DNA of 32,172 bases from Fimbriiglobus sp. (GTDB lineage Bacteria; Planctomycetota; Planctomycetia; Gemmatales; Gemmataceae): the NCBI GenBank assembly GCA_025351325.1, contig JANXWE010000284.1, positions 1 through 32,172 on the forward strand. The letters are read 5' to 3'. This document shows, in pieces, positions 1 to 7,483 of the stretch. The position numbers and the translations under genes were made by a program. Position 1 is the first letter of the stretch. The number at the start of each line of letters is the position of its first letter. Under the pieces are notes generated by a model. It did not search any database. It saw only the letters and a list, made by a program, of their open reading frames with translations, and was not told the DNA's origin.

Positions 1-3
1 AAC

Positions 4-2166
4 ATGTTCGGCCCGAACCCGTTCGCGGTCGCCAGTCCGACGGCAGCGGCCACGGGAGGCCACCGCTCGATGCCGACTCTCTCGGAGTTGTTTCACTCGT
101 TCAAGCGCCGCTGGATCCTCGGGATCCTGATCGGTGGGGTCGTTGCATCTGTGGCGGCGGCCGCCATCTGGATGGTGCTGCCGTCCGGGAAGCACAAGGT
201 GCAGGCCATCATCCAGATCCGGGCCAACCTGTTCACAGGAATGGCCAAGGATACCCCACCGGACAGGGACACTTTTGAACGGCTCAAAGACAGCCACCTG
301 CAAACGATGGCGACTAAGAATTTTCAAGCGAGAGTCGGCAACCTCGAAAAAGTCCGGAGCTTGCCGATGATGGCGGCGGCCGGCGATAAAGCGAGCGTTT
401 ACGAAAAGCTGCTGAAAACCAAATTCGAAAAAGAGGAGATGCTGCACCTTTGGATGAACGGCGACGACAAAGATCAACTCCAAATCCTGCTGTCGGAATT
501 CGTAAAGTATTACGTCGAGAATGCCGTGGCCGAAGAAAAGCAAGCCTACGTGAATCAGGAAAGTGTATTGGTCAAACAACTCGCCGACGCGAATGCCAAA
601 ATCAAAGTGTTGGACGCGCTTCGCACCCAACAAAAGACCCGACTGGGCAACGGTTTCGACCCGGTCATCAAGCGCCCACTGCTGGTCACGGATATCGGCA
701 ACCAGGCCCAAAACATCAACAAATTGCAAGGCGAAATCGATTTCAAGAACAGTCAATTGGACTTGGTGACGCGAACGCTCAGCGGGGAGCCGCAGCCTGA
801 TCCCGATTCGGTCTCGAAAGCGGTCGATTCGGATCCCGCGGTTCGAGCCCGGCTTTCAATGGTCGAAAAATGCAAATCCGAACTCTCTGATTACCGGAAA
901 ATATACCAGGACAATCATCCCAAATTGGCCGAAAAATCCGCCGAAATCGCGAAGCAAAAGTCCGCGCTCGAGGACGAGCGAAACGCGGTGAGACCGCAAA
1001 TTCTCAAACGGGCGCAGGTCGAACGACGCGCTGAGTTGAACGGCGATCAGTTGAAACTTTCCAACGACCTGCAGTCCCTGAAATCGCAGCTGAATTCTAG
1101 CAAAACTAGAAAAGACGCCTTCGAAAAAGAATTGTCCGATTTGGGGCCACTCGCCCCCGAGACTGTCGTCGAGATCTCGGAATTGGCCCCGACGATCGAA
1201 ATGAGAAATCGGTATGTCGTCCAACTCGGCGAGATCCAAAAAATCCTCACCAACAACCAGCCCCGAGTCCTCATCAAAGAGGACGCCGTGATCAACGAGA
1301 ACTACAACCGCGATAATAAGATCATCATGTCAACGGGCGGCGCTTTTGTGGCCATGCTCGGAATTCTGTTGATCATTTCGTACCTCGAATGGCGGAACCG
1401 CCGGGTCGATGGTGTGGATCAAGTCGTTACGGAACTCGGAATGCGGGTCATCGGTACGATCCCGGCCTTCCCGAGTCGCGCTAGCCTGCGATCGGGCGAG
1501 GCGAGCCAGAATCAAAACTGGCGGTTCATTCTGAACGAATCCGTCAACAGCACCCGCACGATGCTGCTCCATGCTGCCAAAACCCAGCAAATGCAGATCA
1601 TTCTCGTGACCAGTGCCATGCAAGGCGAGGGGAAAACGTCGCTGTCGAGCCAACTCGCCACGAGCATGGCCACGGCCGGACTTCGGACACTCATCCTCGA
1701 TTGCGATCTCCGCAATCCGAGCATGCAGAAGCTCTTCGATATCCCGGTTTCACCAGGATGCTCCGAGATCTTGCTCCAGGAAATCGACATCGCCGATGCG
1801 GTGCAGCCGACCAGTGTGCCGAACCTTTGGATCATTCCTGCCGGGCAGTGCAACCACCGGGTCATCGCGGCGTTGGCCCAAGGGCATCCACTCGAAGCCA
1901 TGTTCAACCGCCTCCGCGGCCAGTTCGACATCATCATCGTGGACTCTTGCCCGATCTTGCCGGTCGCCGATACGCTCCTCGTGGCCCAACATGTCGATGG
2001 GGTCGTCTTCAGTATTTTACAAGATGTGAGCCAGTTGCCGAAGGTGCAGGATGCTTCGGAACGGATGGTGCACCTCAACATCCCCCTGTTGGGCGCGGTC
2101 GTGAATGGCATCAAGCCAGACATCCAAGCGTACGGCTACAACTACGTGAAACAACTACCCGCATAG
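4..2166 (+). CDS. Wzz/BY-kinase fusion: polysaccharide chain-length regulator and tyrosine autokinase
   Basis: A 720-residue inner-membrane protein that probably controls exopolysaccharide polymerisation and export by cycles of tyrosine autophosphorylation. A first membrane segment lies near residues 37-58. It is followed by a long, helix-rich periplasmic region (about 60-435) and a second membrane segment (about 440-463). The cytoplasmic kinase domain has Walker A GEGKT (541-545), Walker A' LILDCDLR (563-570) and Walker B ending at D647 (IIIVDS). The C-terminus carries a short tyrosine cluster (Y710, Y712, Y714), the usual phosphorylation site of BY-kinases. The gene is the first of a + strand cluster with an EpsI-like protein and glycosyltransferases. 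The ATG at 4 lies at the window edge, so the true start could be upstream; ATG at 70 is another option. The family assignment is firm; the polymer it acts on is unknown. Confidence 0.9.
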   Translation: MFGPNPFAVASPTAAATGGHRSMPTLSELFHSFKRRWILGILIGGVVASVAAAAIWMVLPSGKHKVQAIIQIRANLFTGMAKDTPPDRDTFERLKDSHLQTMATKNFQARVGNLEKVRSLPMMAAAGDKASVYEKLLKTKFEKEEMLHLWMNGDDKDQLQILLSEFVKYYVENAVAEEKQAYVNQESVLVKQLADANAKIKVLDALRTQQKTRLGNGFDPVIKRPLLVTDIGNQAQNINKLQGEIDFKNSQLDLVTRTLSGEPQPDPDSVSKAVDSDPAVRARLSMVEKCKSELSDYRKIYQDNHPKLAEKSAEIAKQKSALEDERNAVRPQILKRAQVERRAELNGDQLKLSNDLQSLKSQLNSSKTRKDAFEKELSDLGPLAPETVVEISELAPTIEMRNRYVVQLGEIQKILTNNQPRVLIKEDAVINENYNRDNKIIMSTGGAFVAMLGILLIISYLEWRNRRVDGVDQVVTELGMRVIGTIPAFPSRASLRSGEASQNQNWRFILNESVNSTRTMLLHAAKTQQMQIILVTSAMQGEGKTSLSSQLATSMATAGLRTLILDCDLRNPSMQKLFDIPVSPGCSEILLQEIDIADAVQPTSVPNLWIIPAGQCNHRVIAALAQGHPLEAMFNRLRGQFDIIIVDSCPILPVADTLLVAQHVDGVVFSILQDVSQLPKVQDASERMVHLNIPLLGAVVNGIKPDIQAYGYNYVKQLPA

Positions 2167-2178
2167 CCGAGCGAGTTC

Positions 2179-2817
2179 ATGGCGAGCAAATTCACCATCG
2201 GCGCTGTGCTTGCACTGCTCCTCGGAGTCGGCGTTTGGAATGCATTGCGGCCGGGAGCTTCAGATTCAGCCGCCCCGGCTGTCGCCAACGAAAGAATGAT
2301 GGCGATAGCCAAACAATTTGGCCCGTGGGTTGCTACCGATAGCGAAGTGAATTCAAAGACCATGAGGGTTGCAGAGGCCGAAGCGTATTTGAGCCGTAGC
2401 TATGTGAATCAGCTGACCAAAGAGTCTTTTTCCGTGATGTTGATTTATGGGCCACCAGGTGATTTGGGCGCGCATGATCCGAAAACTTGCTACGCGGGGA
2501 CAGGCTTCGAACAATGCGGAATTGGCACGAAACAAAGCGTATCCAAAGCCAGTTTTGAACTTTGGAGATCTCGATTCGAACGGACGAGTCCGAGTCGAGA
2601 AACTTTAGAAGTTTTTTGGGGTTGGGGAACCGACGGAGATTGGAAAGCGTCTGGTTACCCTCGATTGGAGTTTGCGAATGAAAGTCGAATATACAAAATC
2701 TACATTCAACGTTCGTTATCGACCGGTAAGTTATTTCCTGAGGGAGATCATGCTTCGGAATTCCTGGAACCGCTCCTTGCAGGAGTGAAATTAGCTCTTT
2801 CGAACGTCAGCAAGTGA
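2179..2817 (+). CDS. EpsI-like exosortase-associated protein (DUF3485 type)
   Basis: A 212-residue protein with an N-terminal hydrophobic segment (about residues 6-24), so probably anchored in the inner membrane with the rest outside the cytoplasm. The central stretch GAHDPKTCYAGTGF (97-110, with H99 and C104) matches the conserved H-x-P-x-x-C-x-x-G-x-G signature of EpsI domains. In Proteobacteria these are fused to, or encoded next to, exosortases in exopolysaccharide/PEP-CTERM loci. Here the domain stands alone, and no exosortase is visible in the window. The gene begins 12 bases after the kinase stop, so the two are likely co-transcribed. The exact biochemical role of EpsI is not known. 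The family call rests on the motif and the context. Confidence 0.8.
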   Translation: MASKFTIGAVLALLLGVGVWNALRPGASDSAAPAVANERMMAIAKQFGPWVATDSEVNSKTMRVAEAEAYLSRSYVNQLTKESFSVMLIYGPPGDLGAHDPKTCYAGTGFEQCGIGTKQSVSKASFELWRSRFERTSPSRETLEVFWGWGTDGDWKASGYPRLEFANESRIYKIYIQRSLSTGKLFPEGDHASEFLEPLLAGVKLALSNVSK

Positions 2818-2856
2818 CCCGAGCTACAAGACTATTTTTTTAACGCTAGCGACTAT

Positions 2857-3687
2857 ATGCAAACCAAAACAATGATCGTCGAACGGTATTTGTCCTCGTC
2901 ACCCGAACTGTGGCGTGAGGCGGATCGGGTCTGCGCGAAGACACGTTTGCACTTGCCGGCCCCAGATACCGATTGGTATTCGGTGATGAAGCCGTCCATC
3001 GACTTCGTTGTCAGCATGGCATTGCTAATCCCGATTCTTCCGTTCACGGTCTTGGCTTGGCTCTTGGTGAAACTCTCATCTCGAGGGCCTGGATTTTACT
3101 TCCAAACACGCACGGGGCGGGGCGGACTTCCCTACCGGATTATTAAAGTACGCTCGATGCACCACCTCGTCGAAGCGACAACGGGTGGGCCGCAGTGGTC
3201 TCAGTCCGGCGACACACGCGTCTTTGCGATGGGAAAGTTTCTGAGAAAAACACACTTGGATGAACTCCCGCAATTGTTCAACGTGCTCCGCGGAGAAATG
3301 AGTTTGGTCGGGCCGCGACCAGAGCGCCCCGAAGTGATCGCTTCCAAAGGTCTATGCGACGAAGTTCCTGGCTACGATGTCCGAATGATGGCTCGCCCCG
3401 GAATCACTGGCTTGGCTCAAATCCAGCTCCCAGCCGATTCGGATCTTCTGAGCGTCCGCCGAAAAGTCTACTACGATCTCTATTACATCTTGAATCAAAG
3501 CCTTTGGTTCGATATCCGAATCTGTTTGGCCACCAGTTTCAAAGCCATTGGCGTCGGCCCGAAATGGTTGCGTAGGCTCTTTTTTCTGCCTTCACCAGAG
3601 GTCGTTCTTCAACAGTTCTTAAAGGTGGCACGCCCAAACCGTCTGGATCGACCCAGTTCGGCCCGACTTCAGCCGGTTCATTCGTGA
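2857..3687 (+). CDS. Undecaprenyl-phosphate sugar phosphotransferase (bacterial sugar transferase family)
   Basis: A 276-residue enzyme that likely starts the repeat unit by moving a sugar-1-phosphate from a nucleotide sugar onto undecaprenyl phosphate at the inner membrane. A hydrophobic segment (about residues 46-72) precedes the catalytic core. The core shows the family signatures IKVRSM, then DELPQL (135-140), then LVGPRPERPE (150-159), and further on PGITGLAQ. Its size fits the short, single-helix members (WcaJ/PglC-like core) without the N-terminal CoA-binding/multi-helix half. The spacer before it holds a T-run but no convincing terminator. ATG 2857 is taken as the start; ATG 2872 is possible, and neither has a clear ribosome binding site. 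The sugar specificity cannot be read from the sequence. Confidence 0.92.
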   Translation: MQTKTMIVERYLSSSPELWREADRVCAKTRLHLPAPDTDWYSVMKPSIDFVVSMALLIPILPFTVLAWLLVKLSSRGPGFYFQTRTGRGGLPYRIIKVRSMHHLVEATTGGPQWSQSGDTRVFAMGKFLRKTHLDELPQLFNVLRGEMSLVGPRPERPEVIASKGLCDEVPGYDVRMMARPGITGLAQIQLPADSDLLSVRRKVYYDLYYILNQSLWFDIRICLATSFKAIGVGPKWLRRLFFLPSPEVVLQQFLKVARPNRLDRPSSARLQPVHS

Positions 3688-4913
3688 TGCATGAAGTTTC
3701 CACGTTTAAACCACGCGTGCTGTACCTGACGCATCGGCTTCCGTTTCCGCCTGACAAAGGCGACCGCATCCGCAACTTTCACGTTCTACGGGAACTGTCG
3801 AAAGTGGCTCGGGTGACACTGATCAGCCTCGCGGATGAAGAGGTGCACGAGCAATCGATTGCAAAACTCAAATCGTTATGCGAGACGGTCGAAATCGTTC
3901 CTGCGAGCGGTTTTCGCCGCTGGTGGAGAGCGGGTCGAAGCCTGCTCACGGGCGGCAGCCTTTCCGAAGGCCTATTTGCCGAGCCGAAGTTAGATGCGGT
4001 GATCCATCGATTTGCCAAAACGGAGGCGTGGGATGCGTCGTTGATTTCTGCGTCGAGTTTAGCCCCGTATCTACACCGCCATGGCCTACCATCGCACCCG
4101 CGTGTTGTCGATCTTGTCGATGTCGATTCGCAGAAGTGGTTCGACTACGCCGACGCCGCGAGTGGCCCGAAACACTGGCTATACACGTTGGAAGGACACC
4201 GCGTCCGCCGGCTGGAACAATGGATCGCCGAATGGGCCACTGCGGTCACCATTGTCAGCTCAGCCGAGTGTGCCGTGTTCGACGGATTCACGCACCCCGG
4301 TGCAGGAACTGTTGCGACCAATGGTGTCGATCTCGATTACTTCCGTCCACAACCCGAAGTGGAACAAGCGACGGCTTGCGCATTCGTGGGTGCACTCGAT
4401 TACTTTCCAAATATCGACGGGGCCACATGGTTTGCCCACGATATTTGGCCCGCGATCCGTGAACGGCATCCGCGGGCGGAATTTTGGATCATCGGTCGGA
4501 AGCCGACTCCGGCCGTACTCCGATTGGGTGCATTAGAAGGTGTGAAAGTCATCGGAGCTGTGCCGGACGTGAGGCCATACGTGGCGAAAGCGGCGCTGGC
4601 GATTTGCCCGATTCGGATCGCCCGGGGTCTGCAAAACAAGGTTCTGGAAGCCATGGCAATGGCCAAGCCGACCGTGGCGGCACCAGCCGCAATTCAAGCT
4701 CTGTTGGCCTTACCCGGTGAACATCTATTGTCCCCCTCCACTGAAGCGGAGTGGATTTCCACCGTCAGCGAATTGCTTATGGACACGAAGCGTCAACGTG
4801 AGCTCGGCCTCGCAGCTCGGGAATTCGTCGAAGTTCATCATCACTGGGATCGTTGCTTGCAACCACTGATACGAACTCTGCTTGCGACTACGACTCAGCG
4901 AGTGCTGGCGTGA
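3687..4913 (+). CDS. Glycosyltransferase, PEP-CTERM/EpsH1-associated type
   Basis: A 408-residue GT-B fold glycosyltransferase. The N-terminus RVLYLTHRLPFPPDKGDRIR matches the start of the sugar transferase family associated with PEP-CTERM/EpsH1 exopolysaccharide loci (TIGR03087 type). The C-terminal half has a nucleotide-sugar binding region around NKVLEAMAMAKPTVA. It likely adds a sugar to the growing lipid-linked repeat unit on the cytoplasmic side. The ATG at 3687 shares one base with the upstream stop (TGATG), which suggests translational coupling. A GTG at 3684 directly in front is an alternative start. Its 3' end overlaps the next glycosyltransferase gene. The donor and acceptor sugars are unknown. 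Confidence 0.88.
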   Translation: MHEVSTFKPRVLYLTHRLPFPPDKGDRIRNFHVLRELSKVARVTLISLADEEVHEQSIAKLKSLCETVEIVPASGFRRWWRAGRSLLTGGSLSEGLFAEPKLDAVIHRFAKTEAWDASLISASSLAPYLHRHGLPSHPRVVDLVDVDSQKWFDYADAASGPKHWLYTLEGHRVRRLEQWIAEWATAVTIVSSAECAVFDGFTHPGAGTVATNGVDLDYFRPQPEVEQATACAFVGALDYFPNIDGATWFAHDIWPAIRERHPRAEFWIIGRKPTPAVLRLGALEGVKVIGAVPDVRPYVAKAALAICPIRIARGLQNKVLEAMAMAKPTVAAPAAIQALLALPGEHLLSPSTEAEWISTVSELLMDTKRQRELGLAAREFVEVHHHWDRCLQPLIRTLLATTTQRVLA

Positions 4914-6094
4914 ACGCTCCCACTTCGCTTCGATTACCTCGCATGGATTCCCGACCCGTCGTGTTCGATACCCGTGTCGTCACCGGATCTGGAGGTGGGC
5001 CTGACAAAACAATACTCAATTCACCACGCTTTTTGGAACCGCTCGGTTACCGGATGCTCTGCGGCTACCTCACACCACCCGGTGACCCTGGCTATGCCGA
5101 TATCGAACACAAGGCTGCGAAATACGCGGCACCACTGATATCGATTCCTGACCGAGGCCCGACCGATTGGCGAATCATCCCCAACCTGCTGAAGGTCTGT
5201 CGAGACGAGAAGGTGGCCATCTGGCACGGCCACGATTACAAAACAAACGCACTCGGACTGCTGCTCAAAAGGTTCTGGCCGATGCGGCTGGTGACGACGC
5301 TCCATGGCTGGGTGAAACAGACCGCTCGAACGCCACTGTATTACCGGATCGATCAACTCTGTTTGCCACGATATGAACGTGTGTTTTGCGTTTCAGACGA
5401 CCTTTACAAGGCCGCGCGGAACAGTGGTGTGTCGAAACGGAAATGCCTGTTGCTCGAGAACGGAATTGACACGGTTGAATACACCCGCCAACGCAGTGTG
5501 GTCGAAGCCAAGGTCGAGTTGGGGTTGCCGCCACAAGAGTTTTTGATCGGTGCAGTTGGTCGACTCTCCCCCGAGAAAGCATTCGATCTCCTGCTGCGTT
5601 CCGTTAAAATATTGCGCGACGCGGGGCACGCGGCGCGACTGGTGATTGTCGGGGAAGGGGATGATCGCGCACGTCTTGAAGCACTCCAATCCGAGCTCGG
5701 ATTGGAAAACGTTGTGCAACTTCCCGGTTGGCAATCGGACGTCCGCACGTATTACGAAGCGATGGATTTATTCGTTCTCAGCAGCCTGCGAGAAGGATTG
5801 CCCAATGTGTTGCTCGAAGCGATGGCTTTGAAAGTGCCCTGTGTGGCGACACGAATTGCGGGTATTCCCAAACTCATCGAGCATGCCGTCGACGGTTGGC
5901 TCGTGGAACCGGGCGACGGTTCCGCACTGACCGATGGAATTTCTCGCTTGGTGTGCAATTCCGAACTACGTTTACGCTATGCAAATAATGCCCGAGCCAC
6001 GATTGTAAAACGTTATGATTTCCAACAGCGAATCCAGCGATTGGCGAGCGTCTATGATGAACTCCTCTCTCAGCGTCACCCGGGCGCGTCCTAA
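4910..6094 (+). CDS. Glycosyltransferase family 4 protein
   Basis: A GT-B glycosyltransferase of about 394 residues. Visible signatures are a glycine-rich N-terminal stretch (VTGSGGGPDKT), the conserved WHGHDYKTN and GRLSPEKAFD in the C-terminal domain, and the E-x7-E motif in SLREGLPNVLLEAMA that positions the donor. The product likely extends the exopolysaccharide repeat unit. GTG at 4910 overlaps the preceding stop in a GTGA arrangement, typical of coupled genes. ATG 4943 (giving MDSRPVVFDT) is the main alternative and places the first beta strand right at the N-terminus. A longer reading from 4853 would overlap the previous gene by 61 bases and is unlikely. Substrates are unknown. Confidence 0.9.
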   Translation: MNAPTSLRLPRMDSRPVVFDTRVVTGSGGGPDKTILNSPRFLEPLGYRMLCGYLTPPGDPGYADIEHKAAKYAAPLISIPDRGPTDWRIIPNLLKVCRDEKVAIWHGHDYKTNALGLLLKRFWPMRLVTTLHGWVKQTARTPLYYRIDQLCLPRYERVFCVSDDLYKAARNSGVSKRKCLLLENGIDTVEYTRQRSVVEAKVELGLPPQEFLIGAVGRLSPEKAFDLLLRSVKILRDAGHAARLVIVGEGDDRARLEALQSELGLENVVQLPGWQSDVRTYYEAMDLFVLSSLREGLPNVLLEAMALKVPCVATRIAGIPKLIEHAVDGWLVEPGDGSALTDGISRLVCNSELRLRYANNARATIVKRYDFQQRIQRLASVYDELLSQRHPGAS

Positions 6095-6140
6095 GGGTAA
6101 ATCTGCGATTTTGCAAAGTGTTTCCCCTTTCATTCGCTCC

Positions 6141-7208
6141 ATGGCCTCCACCGCGTCGCCCGCGATCACCGTTTCGGTTCACCAACATGCGCGATTTTCA
6201 CAGCGTTTGCCCGCGCTGACTCATTTGGCCATGTCCGGTGACGTTGTTCCCCTGAGTCGGCACCCTAGCTGGTTGAATGTCCTACACGATGGGTTGAAGC
6301 AAGACGTGTTCGCCATCGAAGCGCAGCGGGACGGCGAGACATGCGGTTTTTTGCCATTGGCTTTTGTCAATACTATGCTGTTTGGCCGTTTCCTCGTGAG
6401 TTTGCCATATCTCAATAGCAACGGCGTGATTGCCGACTCGCCCGATGTCCAATCGGCAATGATAAACCGGGCCGTCGAATTGGCCGACGAACTCAATGTG
6501 AATCATTTGGAATTGCGGCACGAAACGCCAATTGAGCACAAAGCCATCAATGGTTCAATGGCTAGTAAAGTTCACATGCGGTTGCCTCTCCCCGCGACGA
6601 ACGAACAGCTATGGAAGAAATTCAGTTCCAAACTCCGCAATCAAATTCGCAAGGGAGAAAAGAACGACTTTCGAATCACTTGGGGTGGCGAAGAGTCGTT
6701 AAATCCATTTTATGCGGTTCTCAGTGAGAACATGCGTGATCTTGGGACACCCGTTTACGGACGATGTCTGTTCGAGTCGATCTTGCAGAATTTCCCATCT
6801 GATGCTGAATTGGCCATTGTTTGGGCCGGCGAGAAACCAATTTCATGCGCACTCTTACTTCATGGCCGCCGGTGCACTGAAGTCCCAACAGCATCGTCTC
6901 TGCGTGATTACAACAACACTTGCGCGAATATGTTGATGTACCGCCATCTGTTGGACAGGGCCGTGGAGCGCGGGCAGACAGTATTCGATTTCGGCCGCTC
7001 GACTGTAGATGGCCCGACATTCAAATTCAAGAAGCAATGGGGGGCGGAACCGACACCGGCCACTTGGCAATACGCGGTGCGTCGCGGAGAAATAGAAGCT
7101 ATGCGCCCGGATAATCCACGGTACGAGCGTATGATTCGGCTGTGGCAGAAACTACCTGTTCGTCTGACGCAATATATTGGGCCGTTGATCGTTCGCGGAA
7201 TTCCTTAA
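6141..7208 (+). CDS. FemAB-like protein, exosortase/PEP-CTERM-associated type
   Basis: A GNAT-fold protein of about 355 residues resembling the FemAB-related family found in exosortase/PEP-CTERM exopolysaccharide loci. Supporting stretches are LWKKFSSKLRNQIRKGEK in the middle, then NMRDLGTPVYGRCLFE, then YRHLLDRAVERGQTVFDFGRS and FKFKKQWGAEP near the C-terminus. Family relatives in cell-wall synthesis transfer amino acids from aminoacyl-tRNA. In exopolysaccharide loci the role is unproven and may be acyl or aminoacyl decoration of the polymer. The reading frame is open from 6015, overlapping the upstream gene. ATG 6141 is chosen because the family's homologous N-terminus (ITVSVHQHARF) begins directly after it. 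ATG 6054 or 6057 are alternatives. Confidence 0.82.
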   Translation: MASTASPAITVSVHQHARFSQRLPALTHLAMSGDVVPLSRHPSWLNVLHDGLKQDVFAIEAQRDGETCGFLPLAFVNTMLFGRFLVSLPYLNSNGVIADSPDVQSAMINRAVELADELNVNHLELRHETPIEHKAINGSMASKVHMRLPLPATNEQLWKKFSSKLRNQIRKGEKNDFRITWGGEESLNPFYAVLSENMRDLGTPVYGRCLFESILQNFPSDAELAIVWAGEKPISCALLLHGRRCTEVPTASSLRDYNNTCANMLMYRHLLDRAVERGQTVFDFGRSTVDGPTFKFKKQWGAEPTPATWQYAVRRGEIEAMRPDNPRYERMIRLWQKLPVRLTQYIGPLIVRGIP

Positions 7209-7432
7209 CTTTGAGCATTTGCACTTGACCTTCGGCGAATTAGTAACGGTCGTACTAGAATTGATGAAAACGATGATTCTGATTTGCATGAACACCATGT
7301 ATTCATTACATTACAGTAGTCGTAAAGGCTGTTAACAAACGGCGAACGATCCGACAACCGGTTCCCCCACCGGACACTCTATCGCCCTGTGGCGACCCCC
7401 GACCCAGGCTCGGCCTGACCCCTCTACATTGG

Positions 7433-7453
7433 CTCGGACGTATTGCGTCCGAG
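7433..7453. promoter_or_regulatory. Perfect 8-bp inverted repeat upstream of the sigma-54 activator
   Basis: CTCGGACG (7433-7440), loop TATTG, CGTCCGAG (7446-7453). It lies 30 bases before the regulator's start codon. No T-run follows, so it is not a standard intrinsic terminator. It could be an operator, possibly autoregulatory, or an mRNA leader hairpin. Function is inferred from position only. Confidence 0.45.
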
Positions 7454-7471
7454 TTCCGCGCTCGCTGCGCT

Positions 7472-7476
7472 GGGAG
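7472..7476 (+). promoter_or_regulatory. Ribosome binding site of the sigma-54 activator gene
   Basis: GGGAG lies 7 bases before ATG 7484 and supports that start codon, which also begins the pseudo-receiver domain. Confidence 0.6.
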
Positions 7477-7483
7477 TCGCTCG

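Larger units (their letters stand above)
7209..7483. other. Intergenic region before the sigma-54 activator
   Basis: These 275 bases separate the FemAB-like gene from the regulator and hold no gene. The first half is AT-richer. It contains a weak sigma-70-like candidate, TTGCAT then 17 bases then TACATT (about 7287-7315). The second half is GC-rich and ends in a perfect inverted repeat and the regulator's ribosome binding site. No clear terminator follows the FemAB gene, and no properly spaced -24/-12 element was found. Confidence 0.4.

Noticed and set aside
2791-2840. Possible terminator with T-run after the EpsI-like gene
   Set aside because: The T-run is present, but the nearest complementary strings (AGCTC and GAGCT) give only five pairs around a large loop.
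7429-7450. TGGC...TTGC resembling a sigma-54 promoter
   Set aside because: The GG to GC spacing is two bases too long for a -24/-12 element, and the string belongs to the inverted repeat.
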